Origin: Acidaminococcus fermentans
GTDB taxonomy: Bacteria > Bacillota_C > Negativicutes > Acidaminococcales > Acidaminococcaceae
Direction of reading: 5' to 3'
NCBI GenBank assembly: GCA_004555735.1
Contig: SFHH01000007.1
Coordinates: 1 to 36,519 of the forward strand
Length of the DNA stretch: 36,519 nucleotides
Part shown: positions 1 to 6,963 of the stretch, piece by piece
How positions within the stretch are numbered: the first letter of the stretch is position 1
Layout of the letters: each line of letters opens with the position of its first letter
Notes under the pieces: generated by a model
Told to the model about the DNA's origin: nothing
The model's database searches: none
The model's input: only the letters and a program-made list of their open reading frames with translations
Position numbers and translations under genes: made by a program

Positions 1-136
1 CAGATTAGGGTTTGTACATTCAAAAAATTTGCTTGCAAATTTCTCATTCGGCTCGAGACTCGAGACCCGAGACCGAGCCGCTATGCGGCTTATGAGACCA
101 GGGGTGTTGCACGTAACGTGCAACACCCCCCTTCTC
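1..136. other. Palindrome-rich intergenic end, no gene seen
   Basis: This stretch downstream of the minus-strand Sua5 gene holds no plausible gene but several inverted repeats. An 8-bp dyad (AAATTTGC/GCAAATTT) lies at 25-42. A 7-bp-period repeat (TCGAGAC, TCGAGAC, CCGAGAC, CGAG) at 53-77 sits inside a CGGCTCG/CGAGCCG stem at 49-80. A short GCCGC/GCGGC hairpin follows at 78-88, then a perfect 13-bp-arm hairpin at 101-129. None is followed by a convincing T run in the Sua5 reading direction, so a simple intrinsic terminator is not assured. Confidence 0.6.
101..133. repeat. Hairpin repeat, copy 1 (GTTGCACG family)
   Basis: A perfect inverted repeat with 13-nt arms (GGGGTGTTGCACG and CGTGCAACACCCC) and a TAA loop lies at 101-129, followed by CCTT. 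The same 33-nt stretch recurs at 26772-26804 with only two differences. Both copies lie just beyond the 3' end of a minus-strand gene. This copy has no T run on either side, so it may be a dispersed palindrome or a processing/termination element. Confidence 0.65.
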
Positions 137-1243
137 TTATTCCACCACCATGGCCTGCAGGAATTCCGGCACCTGTCCGCTCTTTTTCTTGAACATTCCC
201 CGGTCGTAGACCAAGATATTATGGCCGGCGCTTTTCCGCATCCGGTTCATGATGGCCAGGCCCAGTCCCTGAGTGGGGACCCCTTCTCCCAGGATGATAT
301 CCACCTGCTGCCGGTCGAATTCCCGCAGCTCCGTATAGAGGTTCTCCGCCAGATCTTCCATATCCTTCCCAGCATCGCAGATCACCAGGCTGGCCGTGTG
401 AGGCAGATGCTGGACCGTTTCGTCCAGAGCCAGCACACCCACCTTCAGTCCCCAGGCTTCCGCCATGATGGCTGCCCGGATCACTCCCAGGCCGGCTTCC
501 GGCCCTTCGATGAGCACCATAGGGGCCTTGGGGGCATAATGGCGGTACTTCATGCCCGGAGCCTTGGGTTTCTGATCCGGCCGTACCAATCCCGGATCCA
601 GCTCCACTTCTCCCATCGCCTCTTGGATCATTTCTTCGGTGATGCCCCCGGGCCGGAGGATCACCGGCACCCTTCCTGTGGTATCGATGATGGTGCTTTC
701 CACTCCGATATCACAGGCACCGCCGTCCACTACACCGCCGATGATGCCGTCCATATCCTGGAGCACATCCTGGGCATTGGTGGGGCTGGGTTTTCCGGAT
801 TTATTGGCAGAAGGAGCCGCCAAAGGCCGTCCGGTCAGGCGGATCAGCGCCCGGGCCACCGGATCGCTGGGGAACCGGACCGCCACTGTTTCCTGGCCAG
901 CCGTGACCACTTCCGGGATGATTTCCGACTTGGGCACGATCAGGGTCATGGGACCGGGCCAAAAGGCTTCCATGAGTTTTTCCGCCATGGGCGAAAGACC
1001 GGAGGTCAAAGGTCGGATTTCTTCCTTGTCACTGATGTGGAGGATCAGGGGATTGTCCGCCGGCCTTCCTTTAGCGGCAAAGATCTTCCGGCAGGCTTCC
1101 CCGTTCAGACCGTCCGCTCCCAGACCGTATACCGTTTCTGTAGGAAAGGCCACCACTTCTCCCTGCCGGAGAAGTTTCGCCGCCGATTCCAGCTGAGATT
1201 CCAGCGGTTCATCTTTCTTTAATTTCCAATATTGCGTTTCCAT
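137..1243 (-). CDS. L-threonylcarbamoyladenylate synthase (TsaC/Sua5 family)
   Basis: This cytoplasmic enzyme makes threonylcarbamoyl-AMP from threonine, bicarbonate and ATP, the first step of the tRNA t6A37 modification. The 368-residue protein opens with a YrdC/TsaC domain showing the PTETVYGLGADG motif near residue 35 and KGRPADNPLILHI near 60. The linker KAPGMKYRHYAPKAP around residue 230 leads to the C-terminal Sua5 domain, so this is the long Sua5 form. The ATG at 1243 is preferred because AAAGGGGG lies 7 nt upstream; it overlaps the end of prmC by 35 bp. It is the last gene of the rpmE-DUF1385-prfA-prmC-sua5 run, a common Firmicutes order. Identity is strong; the product could be named tsaC or sua5. 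Confidence 0.93.
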   Translation of the reverse strand: METQYWKLKKDEPLESQLESAAKLLRQGEVVAFPTETVYGLGADGLNGEACRKIFAAKGRPADNPLILHISDKEEIRPLTSGLSPMAEKLMEAFWPGPMTLIVPKSEIIPEVVTAGQETVAVRFPSDPVARALIRLTGRPLAAPSANKSGKPSPTNAQDVLQDMDGIIGGVVDGGACDIGVESTIIDTTGRVPVILRPGGITEEMIQEAMGEVELDPGLVRPDQKPKAPGMKYRHYAPKAPMVLIEGPEAGLGVIRAAIMAEAWGLKVGVLALDETVQHLPHTASLVICDAGKDMEDLAENLYTELREFDRQQVDIILGEGVPTQGLGLAIMNRMRKSAGHNILVYDRGMFKKKSGQVPEFLQAMVVE

Positions 1244-2117
1244 AGACCGTTCCCCCTTTGGTGGCAAAGACCATCCGGTCGATGTCTCCGTAATCTTTGC
1301 GTATTTTTACACAGTCCAGGCCGGCTTCCCGGCACAGCCGGGCTACCTCTTCTCCCTGGCCCTGGCCGATTTCAAAAGCCACCATGCCTTCCGGATCCAG
1401 ATACGTCCACACATCTCGGAGGATCCGCCGGTAAAAATCCAAACCATCCCGGCCGCCGTCCAGGGCCTGCCTGGGTTCCCGGTGGACTTCTGCCTGGAGC
1501 CCGGCCAGATCCCCTTCCGGGATGTAGGGCGGGTTAGAGACCAGTACCTGGAACTTCGGTTCCTGGGGCACTTTTTCATACAGGTCGGACACCACCGTTT
1601 CCAGCCGGTCCCCCACCTTAAGATTTTCCGCGTTTTCCCGGGTCACCGCTGCCGCCCCTGGACTGATATCTACGCCCATGCCCCGGGCTTCCGGCAGTTC
1701 CGCCAGGAGGGAATCGATGATGGCTCCGCTGCCGCAGCCCAGGTCCAGGATCCGCACTGGACCCTTTTCCTTGTTCAGGCTCACCAGCTGTTCCACCAGA
1801 AGCTCCGTTTCCGGACGAGGGATCAGAGTATCCCGTGTCACTATGAAATCATAATGGAGGAAGCCTTTATGGCCCAGGATGTAGGCCACTGGTTCCCTGG
1901 CCGCCCGCCGGGCCACATACTCCCGGTACTGTTTCAGTTCCTGTTCTTCCAAGGGCTCATCGAAATTGGTGTACAGCTGGATCCGGCTCTTGTCCAGCAC
2001 TGCACAAAGCAGCACTTCCGCATCCAGGCGCGGGTTTTCCACGCCTTTGGAGCTGAAGTACTGCTGGGTCCATTGGAGGATCTTCAATATGGTCCATACG
2101 GTTCTCTGTTGCTGCAT
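1209..2117 (-). CDS. prmC: Peptide chain release factor N5-glutamine methyltransferase (PrmC/HemK)
   Basis: PrmC transfers a methyl group from S-adenosylmethionine to the glutamine of the GGQ motif in release factors, raising termination efficiency. The 302-residue protein has a helical N-terminal domain, then a Rossmann methyltransferase domain with the SAM-binding motif DLGCGSGAI near residue 124 and the catalytic NPPYIP motif near 190. The gene starts one base after the prfA stop codon, and its binding site AGGTG lies inside the prfA end, so the enzyme is probably translationally coupled to its own substrate, RF1. The 3' end overlaps the Sua5 gene by 35 bp in another frame. Length is normal for the family. 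Confidence 0.95.
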   Translation of the reverse strand: MQQQRTVWTILKILQWTQQYFSSKGVENPRLDAEVLLCAVLDKSRIQLYTNFDEPLEEQELKQYREYVARRAAREPVAYILGHKGFLHYDFIVTRDTLIPRPETELLVEQLVSLNKEKGPVRILDLGCGSGAIIDSLLAELPEARGMGVDISPGAAAVTRENAENLKVGDRLETVVSDLYEKVPQEPKFQVLVSNPPYIPEGDLAGLQAEVHREPRQALDGGRDGLDFYRRILRDVWTYLDPEGMVAFEIGQGQGEEVARLCREAGLDCVKIRKDYGDIDRMVFATKGGTVYGNAILEIKER

Positions 2118-2118
2118 C

Positions 2119-3195
2119 TTATTTCACCTGCTGGAGTTTTTTGGCTTGTTCCGCCATCATCAGGGCATCCAAGAGCTCATCCAGATCCCCATTGATGATG
2201 TCCGGCAGCTTGTGGAGGGTCAGGCCGATCCGATGGTCAGTGACTCGACCCTGGGGATAGTTGTAGGTCCGGATCCGTTCACTCCGGTCTCCGGTCCCCA
2301 CCTGGCTCTTCCGCTCGGCAGCCGTAGCCGCCCGTTGTTTTTCCTGTTCCGCTTCCAGGATCCGGGCCCGGAGCACCCGCAGGCACTTTTCCCGGTTCTT
2401 GGCCTGGGATTTCTCGTCCTGGCACTGTGCCACGATCCCAGTAGGGATGTGGGTCATCCGCACGGCGGATTCCGTCTTGTTCACATATTGGCCTCCGGCG
2501 CCGCCAGCCCGGTAGGTATCCACCCGGATGTCCGCCGGATTCAGTTCGATATCCACTTCCTGGGCTTCCGGCATCACCGCCACCGTCACCGTGGAGGTAT
2601 GTACCCGGCCCTGGGATTCCGTATCCGGCACCCGCTGGACCCGATGTACGCCGCTTTCGAACTTCATATGGCTGTACACATCAGTGCCAGACACCATGAA
2701 CACCACTTCCTTGAACCCCCCCAGTCCGGTAGGACTGGAATCCATCAGTTCCACCTTCCAGCCTTTTTGCTCCGCATACCGGGTGTACATTCGGAACAGA
2801 TCCCCAGCAAACAGGGCCGCTTCGTCCCCACCGGCTCCGGCCCGGATCTCCATGATGATGTTCTTCTCATCATTGGGGTCCTTGGGCAGCAGCAGCAGAG
2901 TCAGCTTTTCCTCATAGGCTTCCAGCTGAGGCTGGAGTTCCTTCATTTCTTCTTCCGCCATAACTGTCAGGTCCTGGTCTTCCCGGGCATTGACGATGGC
3001 TTCATCGTCCTTCCAGGTATCCACTACCTTTTTGTATTCCCGGTATACCGTGACGATTTCCGTCAGTTTGGCATGGGCCTTGGTATATTTCAGCCATTCC
3101 TCCTGGCGAGCGATCACGTCCGGATCGCTGATCTTGGCTTCCAGGTCCAGGTACCGGTCTTCCAGGTCCTGGAGTTTATCCAAATTCTCAAACAT
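2119..3195 (-). CDS. prfA: Peptide chain release factor 1
   Basis: RF1 reads UAA and UAG stop codons and triggers hydrolysis of the finished peptide on the ribosome. The 358-residue protein carries the GGQ motif within AGGAGGQYVNKTESAVR near residue 232 and the codon-reading tripeptide as PDT in VPDTESQGR near 190. A PxT motif, rather than the SPF of RF2, marks it as RF1. The glutamine of GGQ is the target of PrmC, encoded next. The ATG at 3195 has GGGGA 6 nt upstream and follows the DUF1385 stop codon by 12 bp, so these genes are probably co-transcribed. No frameshift or missing motif is seen. Confidence 0.97.
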   Translation of the reverse strand: MFENLDKLQDLEDRYLDLEAKISDPDVIARQEEWLKYTKAHAKLTEIVTVYREYKKVVDTWKDDEAIVNAREDQDLTVMAEEEMKELQPQLEAYEEKLTLLLLPKDPNDEKNIIMEIRAGAGGDEAALFAGDLFRMYTRYAEQKGWKVELMDSSPTGLGGFKEVVFMVSGTDVYSHMKFESGVHRVQRVPDTESQGRVHTSTVTVAVMPEAQEVDIELNPADIRVDTYRAGGAGGQYVNKTESAVRMTHIPTGIVAQCQDEKSQAKNREKCLRVLRARILEAEQEKQRAATAAERKSQVGTGDRSERIRTYNYPQGRVTDHRIGLTLHKLPDIINGDLDELLDALMMAEQAKKLQQVK

Positions 3196-3207
3196 GATGA
3201 TTCCCCG

Positions 3208-4092
3208 TCATTCAATGATTTCTTCCGGCGGCAGCACCGCTTTCAAGGAAGCGATGGCCACCTCGATCTGGCCGTCATCCGGCTGGCGGGTGGTCAGCTT
3301 CTGGAGCGCCAGGCCCGGCAGGATGGCTGCCCGGACCCAGGGTTTATCCATATGCTTCCCGGCAAACCGGATGATTTCGTAGCTGATGCCCGCCACCACC
3401 GGCATCAGCAGGATCCGGGACAAGATCCGCTCCCACAGGCTGGGCCAGCCCAGGAAGGTAAAGATGAAGATGCTGATGAGCATGACGATCATCAGGAAAT
3501 TGGTGCCACACCGAGGGTGGAGGGTGGAAAAGGGCCGCACGTTCTCCACCCGCAGGGGCAGCCCGTGTTCATAAGTATAGATGGTCTTGTGTTCCGCCCC
3601 GTGGTACTGGAACACCCGCTGGATGTCCTTCTGCCGGGAAATGCCCCAGATGTAGAGCAGGAAGATCCCCAGCCGCAGAAGGCCTTCGCATAAGTTCAGC
3701 ACCATGGAGCTGGATCCTTCATTCTGGAGCAGCTTCATAGCTCCCGTGGGCAGCACCACGAACAGCAGCACCGCCAGCCCCACGGAAACCGCAATGGTCC
3801 CCGCCATTTCCAGGCTGCTCATACTCTCTTCGCCCTCTTCTTCCTCCCCGGAAGCTTGGGCAGAAAAAGACAGGGCCTTCATCCCGTACCCCAGGGATTC
3901 CACCAGGGACACCACACCCCGGAGAAAAGGCTTCTTCAGGATGGGATACCGGTCGCTGATGCTGCCGGCATCCTTCAGGTCCACCGTGATCTCCCCATTA
4001 GGCTTACGCACCGCCACGGCAATCTTCCCCGGTCCCCGCATCATCACTCCCTCGATGACCGCCTGGCCACCGACGCTTAGTTTTTTGGTCAT
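3208..4092 (-). CDS. DUF1385 family membrane protein (YqhQ-like)
   Basis: A protein of the DUF1385/YqhQ family, widespread in Firmicutes and without an established reaction. The 294-residue product begins with the family hallmark GGQAVIEGVMMRG at about residues 7-19. It has hydrophobic segments near residues 95-115, 130-150 and 200-235, and conserved polar motifs YHGAEHKTIYTYEHG and HPRCGTNFLM that resemble metal-ligand arrangements; that reading is inference. The ATG at 4092 is chosen because GGGGAG lies 7 nt upstream; a longer TTG-started form has no better site. It sits between rpmE and prfA, a placement common in Firmicutes, and probably receives transcription passing the rpmE terminator. 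Confidence 0.88.
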   Translation of the reverse strand: MTKKLSVGGQAVIEGVMMRGPGKIAVAVRKPNGEITVDLKDAGSISDRYPILKKPFLRGVVSLVESLGYGMKALSFSAQASGEEEEGEESMSSLEMAGTIAVSVGLAVLLFVVLPTGAMKLLQNEGSSSMVLNLCEGLLRLGIFLLYIWGISRQKDIQRVFQYHGAEHKTIYTYEHGLPLRVENVRPFSTLHPRCGTNFLMIVMLISIFIFTFLGWPSLWERILSRILLMPVVAGISYEIIRFAGKHMDKPWVRAAILPGLALQKLTTRQPDDGQIEVAIASLKAVLPPEEIIE

Positions 4093-4112
4093 ACCATGAC
4101 TCCCCAGATACA

Positions 4113-4147
4113 AGAAAAGGAGTGCTGCAATGTCTGCAAGTCACTCC
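4113..4147 (-). terminator. Intrinsic terminator after rpmE
   Basis: On the minus strand a GGAGTG/CACTCC stem with an inner TGCA/TGCA pairing is followed by TTTTCTT. It lies between the rpmE stop codon and the DUF1385 start, so it would end the abundant ribosomal-protein message while letting some transcription continue into prfA-prmC. Confidence 0.65.
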
Positions 4148-4164
4148 CTGTTCATGCGCATTTT

Positions 4165-4371
4165 TTATTTTGCGTCTTTGCCGTACCGTTTGTTGAATTT
4201 TTCGATCCGGCCTCTGGCAGACATATCACGCTGTTTACCAGTGAAGAAAGGATGGCATTTGGAGCAAACGTCCACGCGCAGTTCCTTCTTTACACTGCCA
4301 GTTTTGAATGTATTCCCACAGCCACAAATCACGGTGCATTCACCGTAGTTAGGATGGATTCCCTTTTTCAT
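4165..4371 (-). CDS. rpmE: 50S ribosomal protein L31 (zinc-binding form)
   Basis: L31 is a small protein of the large ribosomal subunit that helps bridge the two subunits. The 68-residue product starts MKKGIHPNYG and has cysteines at 16, 18, 36 and 39 in a CxC...CxxC arrangement, the zinc-binding (C+) form rather than the zinc-independent paralogue. An AGAGGTG ribosome binding site lies 8 nt before the ATG at 4371, which excludes the 15 extra N-terminal codons open upstream. Two good sigma-70-like promoters precede it and a terminator follows it, so it can be expressed more strongly than the genes downstream. Confidence 0.96.
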   Translation of the reverse strand: MKKGIHPNYGECTVICGCGNTFKTGSVKKELRVDVCSKCHPFFTGKQRDMSARGRIEKFNKRYGKDAK

Positions 4372-4401
4372 TCCTGAAACACCTCTTTCTAAAATTGCAT
4401 T

Positions 4402-4429
4402 AATATATCCCGACATTAACGCTTGACAA
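4402..4429 (-). promoter_or_regulatory. Proximal rpmE promoter
   Basis: On the minus strand TTGTCA (4424-4429) and TATATT (4402-4407) are separated by 16 bp. Each matches the sigma-70 consensus at 5 of 6 positions. The site lies about 30 bp upstream of the rpmE start codon. Confidence 0.5.
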
Positions 4430-4457
4430 TTATATCATACTCCCCTAGCCCATGCAA
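4429..4457 (-). promoter_or_regulatory. Distal rpmE promoter with extended -10
   Basis: On the minus strand TTGCAT (4452-4457), a 17-bp spacer and a perfect TATAAT (4429-4434) preceded by TGA give a strong extended -10 promoter. The -35 lies within the last codons of the LysR gene. Confidence 0.55.
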
Positions 4458-5389
4458 GAGCCCTTTCTCTTTTTTCGGGAAATCTCCTGCCTATCCAGTC
4501 TCTCATCCGGAGGATTTTCCTGCTGGGCCAGCTGGAGAAATACTTTCATGGCTTGGGTCAGCCATTTGTCTTTGTGATAGAACAGCTGACGGTACATATG
4601 CATCTGGAAATCCCTGACCCGAAGGATCTGGAGCCTGTCTCGGAATGGACAGTTCTCCACCACATACTGAGGCAGGAAAGAAAGTCCCAGGTTCCGCTGG
4701 ACCATGTCCAGGATGAAGCCGGTATCGCTGACTTCCAATAAAGGTTCCAATACCAGCTGCCGGGCTGCCAGGCGCTGATCCAGGCTGAGCCGGTAGTTGT
4801 CCGCCTTCTCTGTAAGGAAAAAGGGCTGCCGGATCACTTCTTCCAGGGGGACGTCCGTTCTCCGGGCAAAAGGAGAATCCTGGGAACAGACAAAGACGAT
4901 GTTCTCCCGTTTCTGGAACACCTTCACCCATTTCACATCAAAGAGAGGTTTGTCCAATACGTAGACCAGATCCACTTTGTTGTGGTTCAGGGCATCCAGG
5001 AGTATGCTGGGCGAATCGATGGTGATGGTGATGTGGAAATGAGGCAGGTTCCGGGATACGTAATCCATGATCTGCGGCATATGGGCCTTGCACAGGCTTT
5101 CGATCATCCCCAGCCGGAGCACAGCCGTAGAAGGCCGGTTGTGCATCACATTCTCTACTTCAGCCACTTCCTGGAGGATGGGAAGCACTCTCCGGGCCAG
5201 TTCCCTGCCTGGAGGCGTCAAGGCCACCTGTTTTCCAAGACGATCAAAGAGGCGGACGCCCAGCTCTGTTTCCAACGAATGGATTTGTACACTGAGAGCG
5301 GACTGTGAGTATCCCAGTTCCTTCGCTGCCCGGGAAAAACTTTCCACTTCCATAATTTTCAGAAAGCTTTTCAATTCTCTTAGTTCCAT
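4445..5389 (-). CDS. LysR family transcriptional regulator
   Basis: A DNA-binding regulator, probably controlling the divergent transporter gene at 5554 and perhaps the serine dehydratase genes. The 314-residue protein has an N-terminal winged helix-turn-helix (MELRELKSFLKIMEVESFSR to about residue 60, with SRAAKELGYSQSALS as the recognition region) and a LysR substrate-binding domain from about 90 to 295. A basic tail ends the protein. The ATG at 5389 is preceded by AAAGGCGG. The shared 164-bp intergenic region contains a T-N11-A dyad at 5427-5439, typical of LysR operators, close to where this gene's own -35 would lie, which suggests autoregulation. The inducer is unknown; serine is a guess from context. 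Confidence 0.93.
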   Translation of the reverse strand: MELRELKSFLKIMEVESFSRAAKELGYSQSALSVQIHSLETELGVRLFDRLGKQVALTPPGRELARRVLPILQEVAEVENVMHNRPSTAVLRLGMIESLCKAHMPQIMDYVSRNLPHFHITITIDSPSILLDALNHNKVDLVYVLDKPLFDVKWVKVFQKRENIVFVCSQDSPFARRTDVPLEEVIRQPFFLTEKADNYRLSLDQRLAARQLVLEPLLEVSDTGFILDMVQRNLGLSFLPQYVVENCPFRDRLQILRVRDFQMHMYRQLFYHKDKWLTQAMKVFLQLAQQENPPDERLDRQEISRKKRKGSCMG

Positions 5390-5425
5390 TTTGTCAACCG
5401 CCTTTTGGAAGTATTAAAAATTTTC

Positions 5426-5440
5426 ATCGATTGAATCGAT
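5426..5440. promoter_or_regulatory. Probable LysR operator (T-N11-A dyad)
   Basis: The palindrome ATCGAT-TGA-ATCGAT fits the T-N11-A rule for LysR-type binding sites (T at 5427, A at 5439). It lies in the divergent region between the LysR gene and the symporter, centred about 52 bp upstream of the inferred symporter transcription start. Confidence 0.55.
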
Positions 5441-5449
5441 TTTATTAAT

Positions 5450-5478
5450 TTGCTTTATGAGCATAACCATAGTACACT
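5450..5478 (+). promoter_or_regulatory. Possible promoter of the serine transporter gene
   Basis: TTGCTT (5450-5455), a 17-bp spacer and TACACT (5473-5478) form a weak sigma-70-like promoter, the type that usually needs an activator. Transcription would begin near 5485 and give a leader of about 70 nt. Confidence 0.35.
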
Positions 5479-5502
5479 GAATTAACAGAAAAGTCAAACG
5501 TG

Positions 5503-5525
5503 CGATTCCCTGCCGGCGGGAATCG
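5503..5525 (+). promoter_or_regulatory. Hairpin in the transporter leader
   Basis: CGATTCCC and GGGAATCG form a perfect 8-bp stem around the loop TGCCGGC, about 29 bp before the start codon. No T run follows, so it is not a terminator. It may be a second protein-binding dyad or an mRNA-stability structure. Confidence 0.4.
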
Positions 5526-5553
5526 GTTTGTCAAGTTCAGGGGAGGTTATTTC

Positions 5554-6744
5554 ATGAAACTCGGTCTCGTACCAAAAATCATCATTGCCATCATCATCGG
5601 TATCCTGATAGGACAGTATCTGCCGGAAGATATCTGCCGCACCGTCGTCACCCTTTCCGGTATCTTCAGTAATTTCCTGAAATTCGTCATTCCTTTAATG
5701 ATCCTGGCCTATGTGACCATGGGGATCGCCGATCTGTCCCAGGGGGCAGGCAAGCTGCTCCTGATCACCGCTATCCTGGCCTACGGTTCCACCCTTGTAG
5801 GGGGTACCTTCTCCTTCACGGTGGCCGATACCCTGTTCCCCTCTTTCATCAGTGCCGGGGTATTGGATGAACTGGCCAAGACCACCGGCAAAAGCCTGCC
5901 GCCTTTCTTTTCCATTACCATCCCGCCCATCCTGGATACCATTTCTGCAGTAGTGCTGGCCTTCATCATCGGCCTGTGCCTGTCCTCTCTCCGGGGAAAA
6001 GAAATCGGGGATACTTTGTACAACAGCTTCAAAGATTTCTCTAAGATCATCGATCAGGTCCTGACCCACGCCATCGTCCCCTTCCTGCCGCTGTACATCT
6101 GCGGTACCTTTGTGGACATGACCCGCTCCGGCAAGACTTTTGTGATCCTGAGCGTCCTCTGGAAAGTTTTCCTGGTGGTCATCGCCATGCATCTGATCCT
6201 GCTGGTGATCCAATTCATGATTGCCGGTTCCTTCAGCGGGAAGAACCCCTTCACCCTGATGAAGAACCAGATCCCTGGCTATACCACAGCCCTGGGGACC
6301 CAGTCTTCTGCAGCCACTATCCCGGTGAACCTGGAATGTTCTAAGGCTGACGGTGTCTGCGAACAGATCCGCAACTTCGTGATTCCTCTATGTGCCAACA
6401 TCCATATGTGCGGCTCCATGATCACCATTACAGCCTGTGCTACGGCGGTCTGCCTCATGTACCAGATTCCTATCCATCTGGGTACGGTCATCCCCTTCAT
6501 CATGACTCTGGGGGTAGCCATGGTGGCGTCTCCGGGAGCCCCCGGCGGTTCTATCATGACGGCCCTGCCCTTTTTGTGGATGATCTTCGGGAAAGAACAG
6601 GGAGACCCCAACGGTCCTATCTGTGCCCTGATGGTAGCCCTGTACATCACCCAGGATTCCTTCGGGACTGCCTGCAACGTATCCGGGGACAACGCCATTG
6701 CGGTGATTGTAGACAAGATCTACAAAACCTGGATTAAGAAATAA
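5554..6744 (+). CDS. Dicarboxylate/amino acid:cation symporter, probable serine importer
   Basis: A secondary transporter of the DAACS (GltP/SstT-like) family that uses a cation gradient to import an amino or dicarboxylic acid. The 396-residue protein is almost wholly hydrophobic. It shows the re-entrant loop TQSSAATIPVNLEC near residue 250, CANIHMCGS near 285, SPGAPGG near 325 and the substrate-site helix QDSFGTACNVSGDNAIAVIV near 370. The ATG at 5554 follows GGGGAGG by 7 nt, so the 18 codons open upstream are not used. The divergent LysR regulator and the downstream serine dehydratase pair suggest L-serine (or threonine) as substrate. That is inference from context; the motifs alone do not separate serine from glutamate or dicarboxylates. 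Confidence 0.85.
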   Translation: MKLGLVPKIIIAIIIGILIGQYLPEDICRTVVTLSGIFSNFLKFVIPLMILAYVTMGIADLSQGAGKLLLITAILAYGSTLVGGTFSFTVADTLFPSFISAGVLDELAKTTGKSLPPFFSITIPPILDTISAVVLAFIIGLCLSSLRGKEIGDTLYNSFKDFSKIIDQVLTHAIVPFLPLYICGTFVDMTRSGKTFVILSVLWKVFLVVIAMHLILLVIQFMIAGSFSGKNPFTLMKNQIPGYTTALGTQSSAATIPVNLECSKADGVCEQIRNFVIPLCANIHMCGSMITITACATAVCLMYQIPIHLGTVIPFIMTLGVAMVASPGAPGGSIMTALPFLWMIFGKEQGDPNGPICALMVALYITQDSFGTACNVSGDNAIAVIVDKIYKTWIKK

Positions 6745-6963
6745 TTTACGCTAAAAACGTTCCATCTCCACCTGTACTCCAGCTGCAGCTGTCTGCCTGA
6801 TTGCTTTCAGGCACCGTGGTTTTGTTGTCAGGGATATCCAACAATTGTCTTGATCCTTCCCTTTCCAACTCCCTTCTCCCACAACAGAGCCACAGTTTCC
6901 AGCCCGATCCGGACCCAGGAGCATGGAACGTTTTTTATATTCCTTTTTATCAGGAGGTCCAAC
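6745..6963 (+). other. Intergenic leader between symporter and sdaAB
   Basis: This 219-bp gap has no credible gene. Nearly all of it is taken up by the structured element at 6753-6935, followed by a T-rich stretch and the sdaAB ribosome binding site. Confidence 0.6.
6753..6935 (+). ncRNA. Candidate structured RNA or inverted-repeat element in the sdaAB leader
   Basis: The ends are complementary over 17 bp: 6753-6769 (AAAAACGTTCCATCTCC) pairs with 6918-6935, with one bulged C at 6922. A second helix joins 6816-6828 (GTGGTTTTGTTGT) to 6881-6893 (ACAACAGAGCCAC) with 13 pairs, two of them G-U. A third hairpin, TGCCTG/CAGGCA, spans 6794-6813. The two wobble pairs exist only in plus-strand RNA; the minus strand would have A-C mismatches there. 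That favours a plus-strand RNA over a purely DNA palindrome. The closing helix ends in six Ts at 6931-6936, about 30 bp before the sdaAB start codon, so it could act as a leader, attenuator or 3' end. A miniature inverted-repeat element or an independent small RNA remain possible. I recognise no known riboswitch class. Confidence 0.45.

Noticed and set aside
2119..3195. Release factor 2 instead of RF1
   Set aside because: The codon-reading motif is PDT, not SPF, and no frameshift site occurs near the start.
6780..6791. Isolated palindrome CAGCTGCAGCTG as an operator
   Set aside because: It lies inside the structured leader and can be explained as part of that fold; no matching site is seen elsewhere.
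6808..6820. T-box-like sequence (AGGCACCGTGG) in the sdaAB leader
   Set aside because: The key UGGN bases are not matched, there is no Stem I specifier region, and a T-box before a serine catabolic gene would be unexpected.
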